Shown here piece after piece: positions 46,502 through 54,745 of a stretch of DNA of 64,000 nucleotides. A program made the position numbers and the translations under genes. Source of the DNA: JAIEPM01 sp964546815. GTDB taxonomy: Bacteria > Cyanobacteriota > Vampirovibrionia > Obscuribacterales > Obscuribacteraceae. A model generated the notes under the pieces. The model saw only the letters and a list, made by a program, of their open reading frames with translations, was not told the DNA's origin and searched no databases. The stretch is taken from the NCBI GenBank assembly GCA_964546815.1, contig CAZJLR010000017.1, forward strand, positions 1 to 64,000, written 5' to 3'. Each line of letters opens with the position of its first letter. The stretch's first letter is position 1.

Positions 46502-47767
46502 CTATTCTAGAACTTCTACAAGCTCCAGAGCAAGAATATTCCAACTCATAAACTGAGGTGCCCAAAGAGGCTGTCCTGTTTCACCATGATAGTTTTCATG
46601 CAAAGTGCCGTTTTTCTCGATATCGGCAAGCATCGTGTTTAGCATACGCGACGAAACTTCTTCGGCTTCTTTCTTGAACCCATGAGCAACTAAGCATCTA
46701 ACCACAAAAGCATTGGTTAAGACCCAAACAGGACCTTGCCAGTTGGAAACAATTGCCCGTCCATACATGCCACGCATGGCATTGTTGTAGAGCGGCTCTG
46801 AAGCAGCAACAGATGTGATACCCGCCGGTCTTAAGAAATGCTCTTCAGACATAATGTTTGTTTTGATAATGCGCTCAATTCTGTCTTGCCTGGTTAAGCC
46901 CAGGAGAGCTGGAATAAGCGCAGTCCAGGCACGGATGGTCACTTTTGAGCCATCTTTGGGATCTAAGTTGCAATAAATTCCCGTTTTCTCATCCCAACAA
47001 TGATCGTCAAGTGCCTTCGCGGTTTCAGCCGCGCTTTTATTGTATTTTTCAGCTAGATTTGCGCGACCAAACTTTGTACAAATCTCTGCGAAAGCCTTAA
47101 ATTCTGCAACGAGATAAGAACTTAAATCAACAGCCAACAACCTGCTATCAGGAAACTGGCTTACAGACTCGTCTTCGTCTTTTGCTGCTTCGCGCGGCGA
47201 GAGCAAAGTCAAATTGTCGTCTATGCCACTTTCCAGGACGTTGCGCCAGCGATAAAGCGAATGCTCTCCTTTGCGTTTGCGTTCAAAATATTGCAAATAG
47301 CAATCGAGGTCTTCAATGTAATTTGCAAAGTTATTCTTTTCGTTTTTCTCGTTTTTGATTTGGTGCAAAAGAGTTTGACACAAGAATGGCTTGCATTCGT
47401 CACCGGCATCCCATATTCTTTGCGGCGAAACAGTACGTGGAACATGACCTTCAGCATCTTTCAAACTCAAAAAGTTTGCAACAACATCGCCGCCCAAACC
47501 ATTAATCCCCACTCTTGGTGCAGCTTGAGAAAAGAAGCATGAGTCCCAATCGTACATTTGCAAATAATGCCCTGTGCGCGATCGCTCTGGAAGACCAGAA
47601 TTATCATCGGCGCCAGCCTTTACGGAATAGCTCGGCGTGACAAACTTGTAGTGCAGCATTCCATCAGGTTGATGCACACAAGTTGGCGCATTTACTTTGA
47701 AGAAGTCTTTTACTTTCTTGAGCCCTTGAGTTGTAATTCGTGTTGCGAGCACTTGGCAAAACTCCAA
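46502..47767 (-). CDS. (Alpha/alpha)6 glycoside hydrolase (MGH/GH63-like)
   Basis: A 421-residue cytoplasmic enzyme with an (alpha/alpha)6 toroid. Conserved motifs are YDWDSCFF, SGIDDNL, RPAGITSVA and NWQGPVW, ending with HENYHGETGQPLWAP. These match the family that includes mannosylglycerate hydrolase, GH63 glucosidase and trehalase-like enzymes; acidic residues in ESGIDD and HENYHGE are the likely catalytic pair. Substrate cannot be assigned. It is first in a probable operon with the exported debranching-type enzyme. Confidence 0.85.
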   Translation of the reverse strand: MEFCQVLATRITTQGLKKVKDFFKVNAPTCVHQPDGMLHYKFVTPSYSVKAGADDNSGLPERSRTGHYLQMYDWDSCFFSQAAPRVGINGLGGDVVANFLSLKDAEGHVPRTVSPQRIWDAGDECKPFLCQTLLHQIKNEKNEKNNFANYIEDLDCYLQYFERKRKGEHSLYRWRNVLESGIDDNLTLLSPREAAKDEDESVSQFPDSRLLAVDLSSYLVAEFKAFAEICTKFGRANLAEKYNKSAAETAKALDDHCWDEKTGIYCNLDPKDGSKVTIRAWTALIPALLGLTRQDRIERIIKTNIMSEEHFLRPAGITSVAASEPLYNNAMRGMYGRAIVSNWQGPVWVLTNAFVVRCLVAHGFKKEAEEVSSRMLNTMLADIEKNGTLHENYHGETGQPLWAPQFMSWNILALELVEVLE

Positions 47768-47917
47768 TAACTTGCTTGTATGTCAGGAGCTTTCATTTGG
47801 GGTAAACTGACTATTGTCCACAGCTGAAATGTTGCTCTCCGCTCCATTTTATCACCATAACAAGATGCTTCTCAGCTCTTTGAAATACCAGCACAGATTG
47901 AGAATTGAAATCAGATT

Positions 47918-48397
47918 ATGCCCGATACCCCAGACAACGCAGCAAAATCAAATGAACCAAAAGACGCAATAGCGCCGACAAACGTCGACCCGTGCCCTCA
48001 TTGTGGCGCTGCGCCCAACTCATCTTCCGAAAATCTCGATTTCAAAAAATCATATGATCGCATGGGTCTTTCTCCCAAAAGTTTGCCGAGCGAAGTTGTC
48101 CCTAGTGAAGGACTAACTAAATGGGAGCAAGATACTTTCCGCGACATCATCAACAATGTAAACAATACACTTCGATTTCAAATTCAACTGGCTGTTCCGA
48201 TTCTGGCCGGTTGCGTAACTTCGTTGAACATCGTGCCACCACAAGAGCACCAGGAGTTTTTAAATTTATATGATCGCTGGGTTTTTATTCCAGTTGTTCT
48301 ATCAATGGGCGTGGCATATCACGGACTTGAAATTCACTGGGGCATAGACAAAAAAACAGGCCGATGGACAATGTTGAGTCACTGTCCAAGCTTGTGA
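47918..48397 (+). CDS. Hypothetical protein with CPHC motif
   Basis: A 159-residue protein with a Pro-rich start and DPCPHCG, then a conserved helical part (TKWEQDTFRDIINNVNNTLR) and one or two hydrophobic segments (LAVPILAGCVTSLNIV, WVFIPVVLSMGVAYHG). No ribosome site is strong. The 3' end overlaps a short in-frame-shifted membrane ORF (48364-48489). Unknown family; probably membrane-associated. Confidence 0.6.
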   Translation: MPDTPDNAAKSNEPKDAIAPTNVDPCPHCGAAPNSSSENLDFKKSYDRMGLSPKSLPSEVVPSEGLTKWEQDTFRDIINNVNNTLRFQIQLAVPILAGCVTSLNIVPPQEHQEFLNLYDRWVFIPVVLSMGVAYHGLEIHWGIDKKTGRWTMLSHCPSL

Positions 48398-48489
48398 AAC
48401 GAAAGTACCTTATGGTTCACCTGGCGATTTTGTTCCAAGCCATTGGTCTCGTTCTTCTAATTGCATTTGTACTTTTGGAATTCAAATAA
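48364..48489 (+). CDS. Small membrane protein ORF overlapping the upstream gene
   Basis: A 41-codon ORF in the next frame that starts with ATG 34 bp before the upstream stop: MDNVESLSKLVKRKY, then one hydrophobic helix (LMVHLAILFQAIGLVLLIAF) and a short tail. The basic-then-hydrophobic layout is what a single-span membrane peptide has. It may be translationally coupled, or it may be the original continuation of the upstream gene after a frameshift. Confidence 0.5.
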   Translation: MDNVESLSKLVKRKYLMVHLAILFQAIGLVLLIAFVLLEFK

Positions 48490-48518
48490 CTTTTCGAATT
48501 CTAAAATAGCCGCATTTT

Positions 48519-49349
48519 CTATTTTTTCGAATTTTGCGTGTTGACTAATTCACGTGCTCTTTCTGCAGCTTTGACTACAGCTTTGATCAATGTCACACGT
48601 AACTTTCCTTCTTCAAGTTCCATCAAGCCATCAATAGTGCAACCGGCAGGCGTGGTTACGCTGTCTTTCAAAAGCGCAGGATGTGCATTCGACTCAAGCA
48701 CCATGCTTGCAGCACCATACATTGTTTGCGCCGCAAGCAGAGTCGAAACATCGCGTGGTATTCCTAATTTCACCCCAGCCTCAGCTAGCGATTCGATAAC
48801 AACATAAACATATGCAGGACCACTTGCTGAAAGAGCGGTCACACCATCCATCAAAGATTCATCGACAAAAACAGTGCGTCCGACGCATTTGAAAATTGCC
48901 TCGGCCATTTGCTTGTCTTTATCAGTAGCGTGCGCACCGAGACAGAGCCCTGTCATCCCGGCGTTGATAAAGCTAGGTGTGTTAGGCATGGCGCGTACAA
49001 CCGGCACATTCTTTTTCAATCGTTCTTCAACAAACTTTGTTGTCACTGATGCTGCAACAGACACAACCAATTGTTTTTCAGTGAGAACATCTTCGAGTTC
49101 TTTCAGCACGAAATTCATATTTTGAGGTTTTACAGCAAGAAGAACAATGTCCTTGCCTTTAACGACTTCGCGATTATCGAGAACAGTCTCAATATTAAGT
49201 CTTTCGCGAACTCGAGCAATCGAGGCTTCGTGACCAACACTACCGGTAATATCAGAGACTTTGAGGTCACCTTGTTTTAGCAAGCCGGAAATAAGCGATT
49301 CACCGAGTTTGCCAACACCAACTACAGCCAGCTTTTTTCCCTTGAGCAT
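48519..49349 (-). CDS. proC: Pyrroline-5-carboxylate reductase
   Basis: Last enzyme of proline synthesis; reduces pyrroline-5-carboxylate with NAD(P)H. The 276 residues carry the Rossmann motif GVGKLGESLISGLL (16-29), the central VRAMPNTPSFI, and the signature SGPAYVYVVIESLAEAGVKLG with TTPAGCTIDGLMELEEG near the C-terminus. With proB and proA at 35.4-38 kb it completes the path from glutamate, though the genes are split by 10 kb. Confidence 0.95.
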   Translation of the reverse strand: MLKGKKLAVVGVGKLGESLISGLLKQGDLKVSDITGSVGHEASIARVRERLNIETVLDNREVVKGKDIVLLAVKPQNMNFVLKELEDVLTEKQLVVSVAASVTTKFVEERLKKNVPVVRAMPNTPSFINAGMTGLCLGAHATDKDKQMAEAIFKCVGRTVFVDESLMDGVTALSASGPAYVYVVIESLAEAGVKLGIPRDVSTLLAAQTMYGAASMVLESNAHPALLKDSVTTPAGCTIDGLMELEEGKLRVTLIKAVVKAAERARELVNTQNSKK

Positions 49350-49573
49350 TCTTTGTCTCCCCGTTACTTTCTGCGCAATCTAAGCGAAAACTGAGTATAC
49401 ACTTAAGTGCATTTCAAGAATCGCCATGGACGAAGAAAGTATCAAAGACATTTAATCTTGACTACCCGAAAATCCAGGAACAATGATGCGGACAAAGCGT
49501 CGCTCTCTCTACGACAAAAGTGTCCAGCTTGGGACCTGGTTTCTTTTATTAGAAAGTTCAGTGGAGGTCCACA

Positions 49574-50620
49574 GTGCTAAATTTACAGGACATTTTCCTG
49601 AGCGCAGCAATCTGCGCTTCATTCGTCTTTATGCCATCAGCCCATGCTGAACGAATCTTGTCCGGTTATGTCTGTTCTCAGCAAGTACACAAGCTGACCA
49701 CAGAAATCAGCTGGTATAAAAATCTATCCAAAGCTGAAGATGCCGCTCAGGCACAAAACAAGCTAATTCTCTGGGTTCATATGGTGGGCAAAATTGACGG
49801 AGCAACTTGAAGTGCCGGCAATAGCCTGAGAGCCGTGTCGCTCTCCAATGATCCAGTATTCTCAAAATTGAAAGAGCAGTTTATCTGCGGCTATAGAGAC
49901 ATAGAAGGCAAAGGTTACGCCGGTGCGTCGGGCAAGCACGAGCCTGATGGACAAGCTGTGGACACTTCAAATGGAGCTGGTCCGCATAACATTCAAATTT
50001 TTGTGCTTAGCGCAGATGGCACTGTACTAACTTGTTTGCCCGGCTACTGGCATTCTGAGGACTTAGCAGCCGAACTGAATTTTGCTGAAGAGCTGAATAA
50101 AGTCTGGTTAGATCAATCATTGAGCCTTGATCAAAAAAATCAAACTTTCAGCCAAATGCAACTGGCACACATAAACACACACTCGAAAGCCGAAAGAAAC
50201 CGCTCACATTTACAAGGTTTCGACCTGAAATTTGAAGAACAAAAGGGTGTGCAAAACACCGATGTATTCTATAGCAATCCGATTAATCCAAAAACAGGCA
50301 AAATTGATCAACGCTTTGTCAAAACCACAGATGTGCTCATGCACGAACGCATGGCCGCAAGACCTTTTGAACCTTACAAAAAATTTGATGTAGCTGTGTA
50401 TTCTAACTACGGCAAACGAATGTACGACAAAGAAGAAGATTTCAGGCAAGCCGATGGCTCTATAGCAAAGCAAGCAGAGCTTGGCGATCGCGCGTTTATT
50501 GGAAATGATCCACGAGCCCATCCAGTGCAAACAACAGTAAAACAGCAAGGAAAATCGATTATCAAAACCGGTTTAACAGCGCTTGTTCGACAGGGAATTC
50601 GCTCTGCAATCTCGCGCTAG
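49574..50620 (+). CDS. Candidate selenoprotein: exported thioredoxin-like protein with in-frame TGA (Sec79)
   Basis: Two open segments (49574-49807 and 49811-50620) lie in one frame with a single TGA at 49808-49810. GTG 49574 has GGAGG 6 nt upstream and starts a signal peptide (MLNLQDIFLSAAICASFVFM, cleavage near AHA-ERI). A thioredoxin-like core follows: helix, strand KLILWVHM, then GKIDGAT-TGA-SAGNSLRAVSL, FICGYRDI and strand NIQIFVLSADGTVLTCLPGYW. In a Cys-using homologue the TGA would be the active Cys. Read through, the product has 348 residues. A perfect 6-bp hairpin begins 17 nt after the TGA. The C-terminal half is unknown. Confidence 0.72.
49828..49845 (+). promoter_or_regulatory. 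Candidate bacterial SECIS hairpin 2
   Basis: GAGAGC and GCTCTC form a perfect 6-bp stem with loop CGTGTC. Seventeen nt lie between TGA and stem and 23 nt between TGA and loop; the second loop base is G. The stem-TGA spacing equals that of candidate SECIS 1. Confidence 0.62.
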
Positions 50621-50798
50621 TCTCCAGCTCAATGAAAGCATCACGTGATCTTTGGTCTTCGATCCGGAGCCCAGACTATCCACGCATTGGCATCCCCCAC
50701 TGTCGTTGCTCGCGCCGAGGATTGAGCTGAACTTCCCAAGAGATAGACAAGTGCGGAATACTCGCAGATAATGCGGATGAAACTACTAAGGTGGCGCA

Positions 50799-51497
50799 AT
50801 GAGAGAAGAAGTGGCTTGCACAGAAACTCCCTTTATCGATTTGATTAGGGACACCTGGCCGCTCTTTCAGGACAACTGGAAAATATCAGTTGGTGTTGCA
50901 GCCATTCTTTCCTATGTTCCATTTATAGTAGTGGGCATTCCATTTTGTGCTCTTGCTTTTATAGTGGGCGTGATGTTTGGCTTCGTAAATAAAGGGCTAA
51001 TTTTCCCGGCCATGATTCCCATTGGATTTTTGGGCGTGATTGCATTTGCAGTTGCCTACAATCTGGTCAGAGTAGGCTGGACGCGCATAATGCTTAAACT
51101 TGTGCGCGGAGAAAGCGCCACCTTTTCAGACCTCAAACAGGTAAAGCCCTGGTGGGTCAATTTTGTCATTTTGCATTTCATCATTGGCGTGGGCACATTC
51201 CTTGGTGGATGGCTCTTGATAGTGCCAGGCGTTTTGTTTTTCATTCGCACTTGCTTCGCGCCCTTCCTTCTTATAGAGGAGAATCTAACTCCGGTAGAAG
51301 CCATCATGCGCAGTAACGATCTCGTGACTGGTTATTCATGGCAGATTTTGGGCTATTTTTGTTTTTATTTCATCGCAAATATAGTCGCAAGCTCCTTGCC
51401 GGTAGCGGGTCTACTTTTGCAAGTGGCGTCCATGGGCTTTTTCGACCTTACTTTAGCCCGGCTATATGACTATCGCAGGCGCATCACAGAGACATAA
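50799..51497 (+). CDS. Polytopic membrane protein (DUF975/YciC-like)
   Basis: A 232-residue integral membrane protein with five or six helices (VAAILSYVPFIVVGIPFCAL, IGFLGVIAFAVAYNLV, LHFIIGVGTFLGGWLLIVPG, ILGYFCFYFIANIVASSL). The spacing and the motif ARVGWTRI-like NLVRVGWTRIMLKL resemble the family of glycerophosphodiesterase membrane-domain proteins. Function unknown. Its stop codon lies inside the terminator hairpin that follows. Confidence 0.72.
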   Translation: MREEVACTETPFIDLIRDTWPLFQDNWKISVGVAAILSYVPFIVVGIPFCALAFIVGVMFGFVNKGLIFPAMIPIGFLGVIAFAVAYNLVRVGWTRIMLKLVRGESATFSDLKQVKPWWVNFVILHFIIGVGTFLGGWLLIVPGVLFFIRTCFAPFLLIEENLTPVEAIMRSNDLVTGYSWQILGYFCFYFIANIVASSLPVAGLLLQVASMGFFDLTLARLYDYRRRITET

Positions 51498-51513
51498 GTG
51501 TCTCTATTTTTTT
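51488..51513 (+). terminator. Rho-independent terminator
   Basis: AGAGACA-TAAG-TGTCTCT forms a 7-bp hairpin followed by ATTTTTTT. The stop codon TAA is in the loop. Confidence 0.9.
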
Positions 51514-51961
51514 AGCCCTCAGCTTAGTTCTAAATTCAGTAACGTACTAGTAAGCTAAGATTTGCTAGATTGGTTGCGTCACAAGCAACTTTCGCATGCC
51601 ACTACCGGTGGTATCGTGATGTCGCTGTGACAGAAAATAAATCGAACAATGAAAACGGCTTAAACAAAGGCTTGGCGATGAGACGCCTTAACACCGTCTC
51701 ATTCTTAAGCGTCGCTAATATTGCACTTCAAAAGATCACGACTCGACCCAAGACGTCGTGGTAACAAACTTCTCGAGGTATTGCCAATCATCATGATTAG
51801 CAATACCTAATCTCACTTGATGAGAAAATGTTGAACTTCCAAAATCCCGAAACTTAGACAGAGCTTACCTTCCCAGTGGGACAAACACCATTGTTGTTAA
51901 GAGAACCTGTAGATATTCTATACACATAGAGTTAAGCCTCCCCACGCGAAACACCCAGCAG
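51514..51961. other. Intergenic region with a hairpin before the beta-amylase gene
   Basis: No gene is supported; the frame at 51570-51764 has no coding features. At 51776-51808 AGGTATTGC and GCAATACCT form a 9-bp stem with a second inner stem (AATCAT/ATGATT). It may be a regulatory hairpin in the leader of the beta-amylase gene. Confidence 0.5.
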
Positions 51962-54745
51962 ATGCCAGATGTAACCACTGACAAGAATACTCGCGCAGTT
52001 TCGCCTGACAGCATTTCAGAGCAAGCAGTACACGCTAACGCGCTCACAAAGCTGCAAGCCGACGCTAACTCAAGAGAATTGCTAGGCTCGCTTGCTTCCA
52101 AACAACTCGGAACAAAAGCTCCCGAATACAAGCCGCATAGTTTGAGCTATCTGGAAACAGGCATAAATTCAGTCACTTCACTGGCTATTCACGACGACTC
52201 AACACGCGACCAGGTAAATCACTACGCAGGCGAGTTTGTCAAAACAGCAACTCTCTTTGCCGGCGGCAAAGTAGGACTCATCGGCAGCGCGCTTTCATAT
52301 GGTCTCGACCAGGCTCACCCTGACGACAACTGGAAAAACCAGGCAGCAGATTTCACTCTCGGCGCAGTCAAAGGCGGAACGCTCAGAGGTGCATTCTCGT
52401 ACATTGGAACCAAGGCTACTTTTGCTCCGACAAAGGGTGCTTTAATCGGCATGGCCTCAGGCACTTTAGACGAAGTCTTGAAGCGAGAAACATTCACAAA
52501 TCCATCTGGTCTCAACGATCGTTTGCGCCAGAATGCTTTCAACTTCAACGCGATTGCGACAAACGCAGTTATGTTCACTGCAGGTGAAGGCCTCTACACT
52601 GGTCTCAACATTGCCGCCAAGGGCGCGATTGCTGAAAACAAAATGATTTCAGGAATGACGATGGGAGGCTCATTTGGCTTCCTCAATGGTTCTTTCGCAG
52701 AAGCATCTCGCGAACTGGCCAATCACGAAGATTTCAGCCCCAGCAAAGTTATTTTCAAAGGCATGCTCGACGGCGGTGTTTCTGCCGCAGGAGCAGGCGT
52801 TGGCATAAAGATCTCAGACCCGGTATTTCAAGCCAAAGTACGAGACTTAACTCACTCTGTACTCGACAGAGCTGGTCTCAGCCCATTTCCCTCTAGCCGT
52901 GAGTTTCTCGTCACAGGCGGAGTAGACCAACTAGACAGATTCACAAGCGACAAAACCAGAGCCGCGCTCACCACAGTTAGAGAAGTGCGCAACATTCTCG
53001 GCTGGGAGCGCCTTGGTCCCGAAAAACATTTGTTGATCCAGCACTCAGATCAACGCACAGACATTCCAATTCCGAAATTGGCAGACTTGCTTGCATCATG
53101 CAATCCCGAACAACTCGGCCCAGCAGAACGTGCTTCGCACCTTTTCCCTGAAGGCAGTGGTCCTGTCTCACTTGAAAGAGGCGCAGAAAATCACATACGC
53201 TTTGCAGTCGGCGACAAAGCGCCACAGTGGAAAGGCTCCACCGGCGGCAACCGCATAATGCTCGGCGGCGCGGAAACAAAGCTGAATGCAATGGCTCCGT
53301 TGCTCATCGGCAATCCACACGATCCATACGGCGCAGAATCAAAGCCAGAATGGAAAGTATTTGAAGACCAACTCGCCAAGGCTAAAGTTCTCGGAATAGA
53401 CGGCATTTCAACCGACGTCTGGTGGGGAGTTGTCGAGCCACGCGAAGGCAAATTTGACTTCGAATACTATGACAAACTCAGCTCTACCATCGGACATGGC
53501 ATAGACAAGCAAACAGGCAAGCAAATAGGCTACGGACTAAACTGGGTTCCAATCAACTCATTCCACGAATGCGGCGGCAATGTCGGCGACACAGTCAACG
53601 TGCCGGTTCCATTCTGGGTATGGAACAGAATCTCATCGCAAATTCCTGGCAGCAGTCCCGATGTCGGCAAGTTCAAGAGCGAACAAGGCAACGTAAGCAG
53701 CGAGTACCCACAATTCTGGGCTGACAAATATGCTGCTCCGCTCTACAAGGATTTCATGACCAAGTTTGGCGAACACTTCGCTGATAAAGCGTCTTTCATC
53801 AGCGAAATCAACATAAGCCTGGGACCAGCCGGTGAAGCCAGATATCCCTCATACAATCACCACGACAAAAACGTCGATTATCCACAGCGTGGCGCAATGC
53901 AAGCCAGCTCCGATTTAGCGAAAGCCGACTTCAAAGACTACATGTTGAAAAAATACGGCAATTTCGAAAACCTCCAGAAAGCCTGGGGCGGTCATGTCGA
54001 AAACATTGAACCACCGGTAGATGCTGAAAGTTTCTTCCGGGACAAAATACACACAGACACTCAATACGGAAAAGACGTTTTCGACTGGTACAACCAAACA
54101 TTGATTAATCACATCCAAACTGTGATGGGCGATGCATTTGACGTATACGGCAAAATGCCTGAATACAAAAACACAAAAATCGGCATGAAACTGCCGGGCA
54201 TTCACTGGCGCATCGGCGAGAATGCCGGAGACCACGTCATATTGTCAGACCGCCTGGCGGAGCTAAACGCAGGCTTAATCCGCACAAGTGGAAATGACTG
54301 GAACAGCGACGAATTAGGACGCGGTTACAGACCACTGCTTTCGGGCATCAAGCAGCTGATGGATTCAAAGCCAAACGGCAAAAATCTTGTATTGCACTTC
54401 ACAGCTTTGGAAATGCCTGATGGTCAGGATGGTCCCCAAGCTAAAGCATTGCCGTACACATTAGCCAATTGGGTTGGACGCGAAGCGCAGCACCAGGGCA
54501 TTCCGCTCAAAGGCGAAAATGCATTAGCCGGAACATTGCATGGACAAAACGCCTGGGACATTATGACTTCGCATCTTAACCTGCCTGGCAAACCTGGCTA
54601 CTACAGTGGAATTACTTTCCTGCGTCTCGGCGACGTAGTCGACAACCAGACTGCATCGGAAAACGTCGAAAAAATCATGAAAACAATCAGGCCACAACAA
54701 GCACAGCCATTGAAGCCAGAAACTCCGCAGAAAAACGCAAGCTAA
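51962..54745 (+). CDS. Gly/Ala-rich N-terminal module fused to GH14 beta-amylase
   Basis: A 927-residue protein. Residues about 50-285 are Gly/Ala-rich and resemble the N-terminal part of the EEP-domain protein at 30154-31944 (for example GFLNGSFAEASRELA against GFIGGGVMTEASQLA). The GH14 catalytic domain begins near residue 445. It contains DVWWGVVEPREGKFDF, FHECGGNVGD (534-543) and GPAGEARYPSY with the general acid Glu625. The second Glu is Glu817 in HFTALEMPDGQ. Beta-amylase releases maltose from alpha-1,4-glucan ends. There is no Sec signal. Its stop overlaps that of the converging kinase gene. Confidence 0.9.
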   Translation: MPDVTTDKNTRAVSPDSISEQAVHANALTKLQADANSRELLGSLASKQLGTKAPEYKPHSLSYLETGINSVTSLAIHDDSTRDQVNHYAGEFVKTATLFAGGKVGLIGSALSYGLDQAHPDDNWKNQAADFTLGAVKGGTLRGAFSYIGTKATFAPTKGALIGMASGTLDEVLKRETFTNPSGLNDRLRQNAFNFNAIATNAVMFTAGEGLYTGLNIAAKGAIAENKMISGMTMGGSFGFLNGSFAEASRELANHEDFSPSKVIFKGMLDGGVSAAGAGVGIKISDPVFQAKVRDLTHSVLDRAGLSPFPSSREFLVTGGVDQLDRFTSDKTRAALTTVREVRNILGWERLGPEKHLLIQHSDQRTDIPIPKLADLLASCNPEQLGPAERASHLFPEGSGPVSLERGAENHIRFAVGDKAPQWKGSTGGNRIMLGGAETKLNAMAPLLIGNPHDPYGAESKPEWKVFEDQLAKAKVLGIDGISTDVWWGVVEPREGKFDFEYYDKLSSTIGHGIDKQTGKQIGYGLNWVPINSFHECGGNVGDTVNVPVPFWVWNRISSQIPGSSPDVGKFKSEQGNVSSEYPQFWADKYAAPLYKDFMTKFGEHFADKASFISEINISLGPAGEARYPSYNHHDKNVDYPQRGAMQASSDLAKADFKDYMLKKYGNFENLQKAWGGHVENIEPPVDAESFFRDKIHTDTQYGKDVFDWYNQTLINHIQTVMGDAFDVYGKMPEYKNTKIGMKLPGIHWRIGENAGDHVILSDRLAELNAGLIRTSGNDWNSDELGRGYRPLLSGIKQLMDSKPNGKNLVLHFTALEMPDGQDGPQAKALPYTLANWVGREAQHQGIPLKGENALAGTLHGQNAWDIMTSHLNLPGKPGYYSGITFLRLGDVVDNQTASENVEKIMKTIRPQQAQPLKPETPQKNAS

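Noticed and set aside
956..49810. Alternative genetic code with TGA read as Trp or Gly
   Set aside because: Several genes end with TGA in ATGA overlaps with clear downstream starts (2211, 16412, 56253), so TGA works as a stop.
49835..50620. Separate 261-residue gene starting inside the frame
   Set aside because: Same reasoning: it has no ribosome site, and the coding pattern is continuous with the upstream part through the TGA.
51570..51764. 64-codon plus-strand ORF
   Set aside because: Low-complexity polar product with no coding signature; it lies in a regulatory gap.
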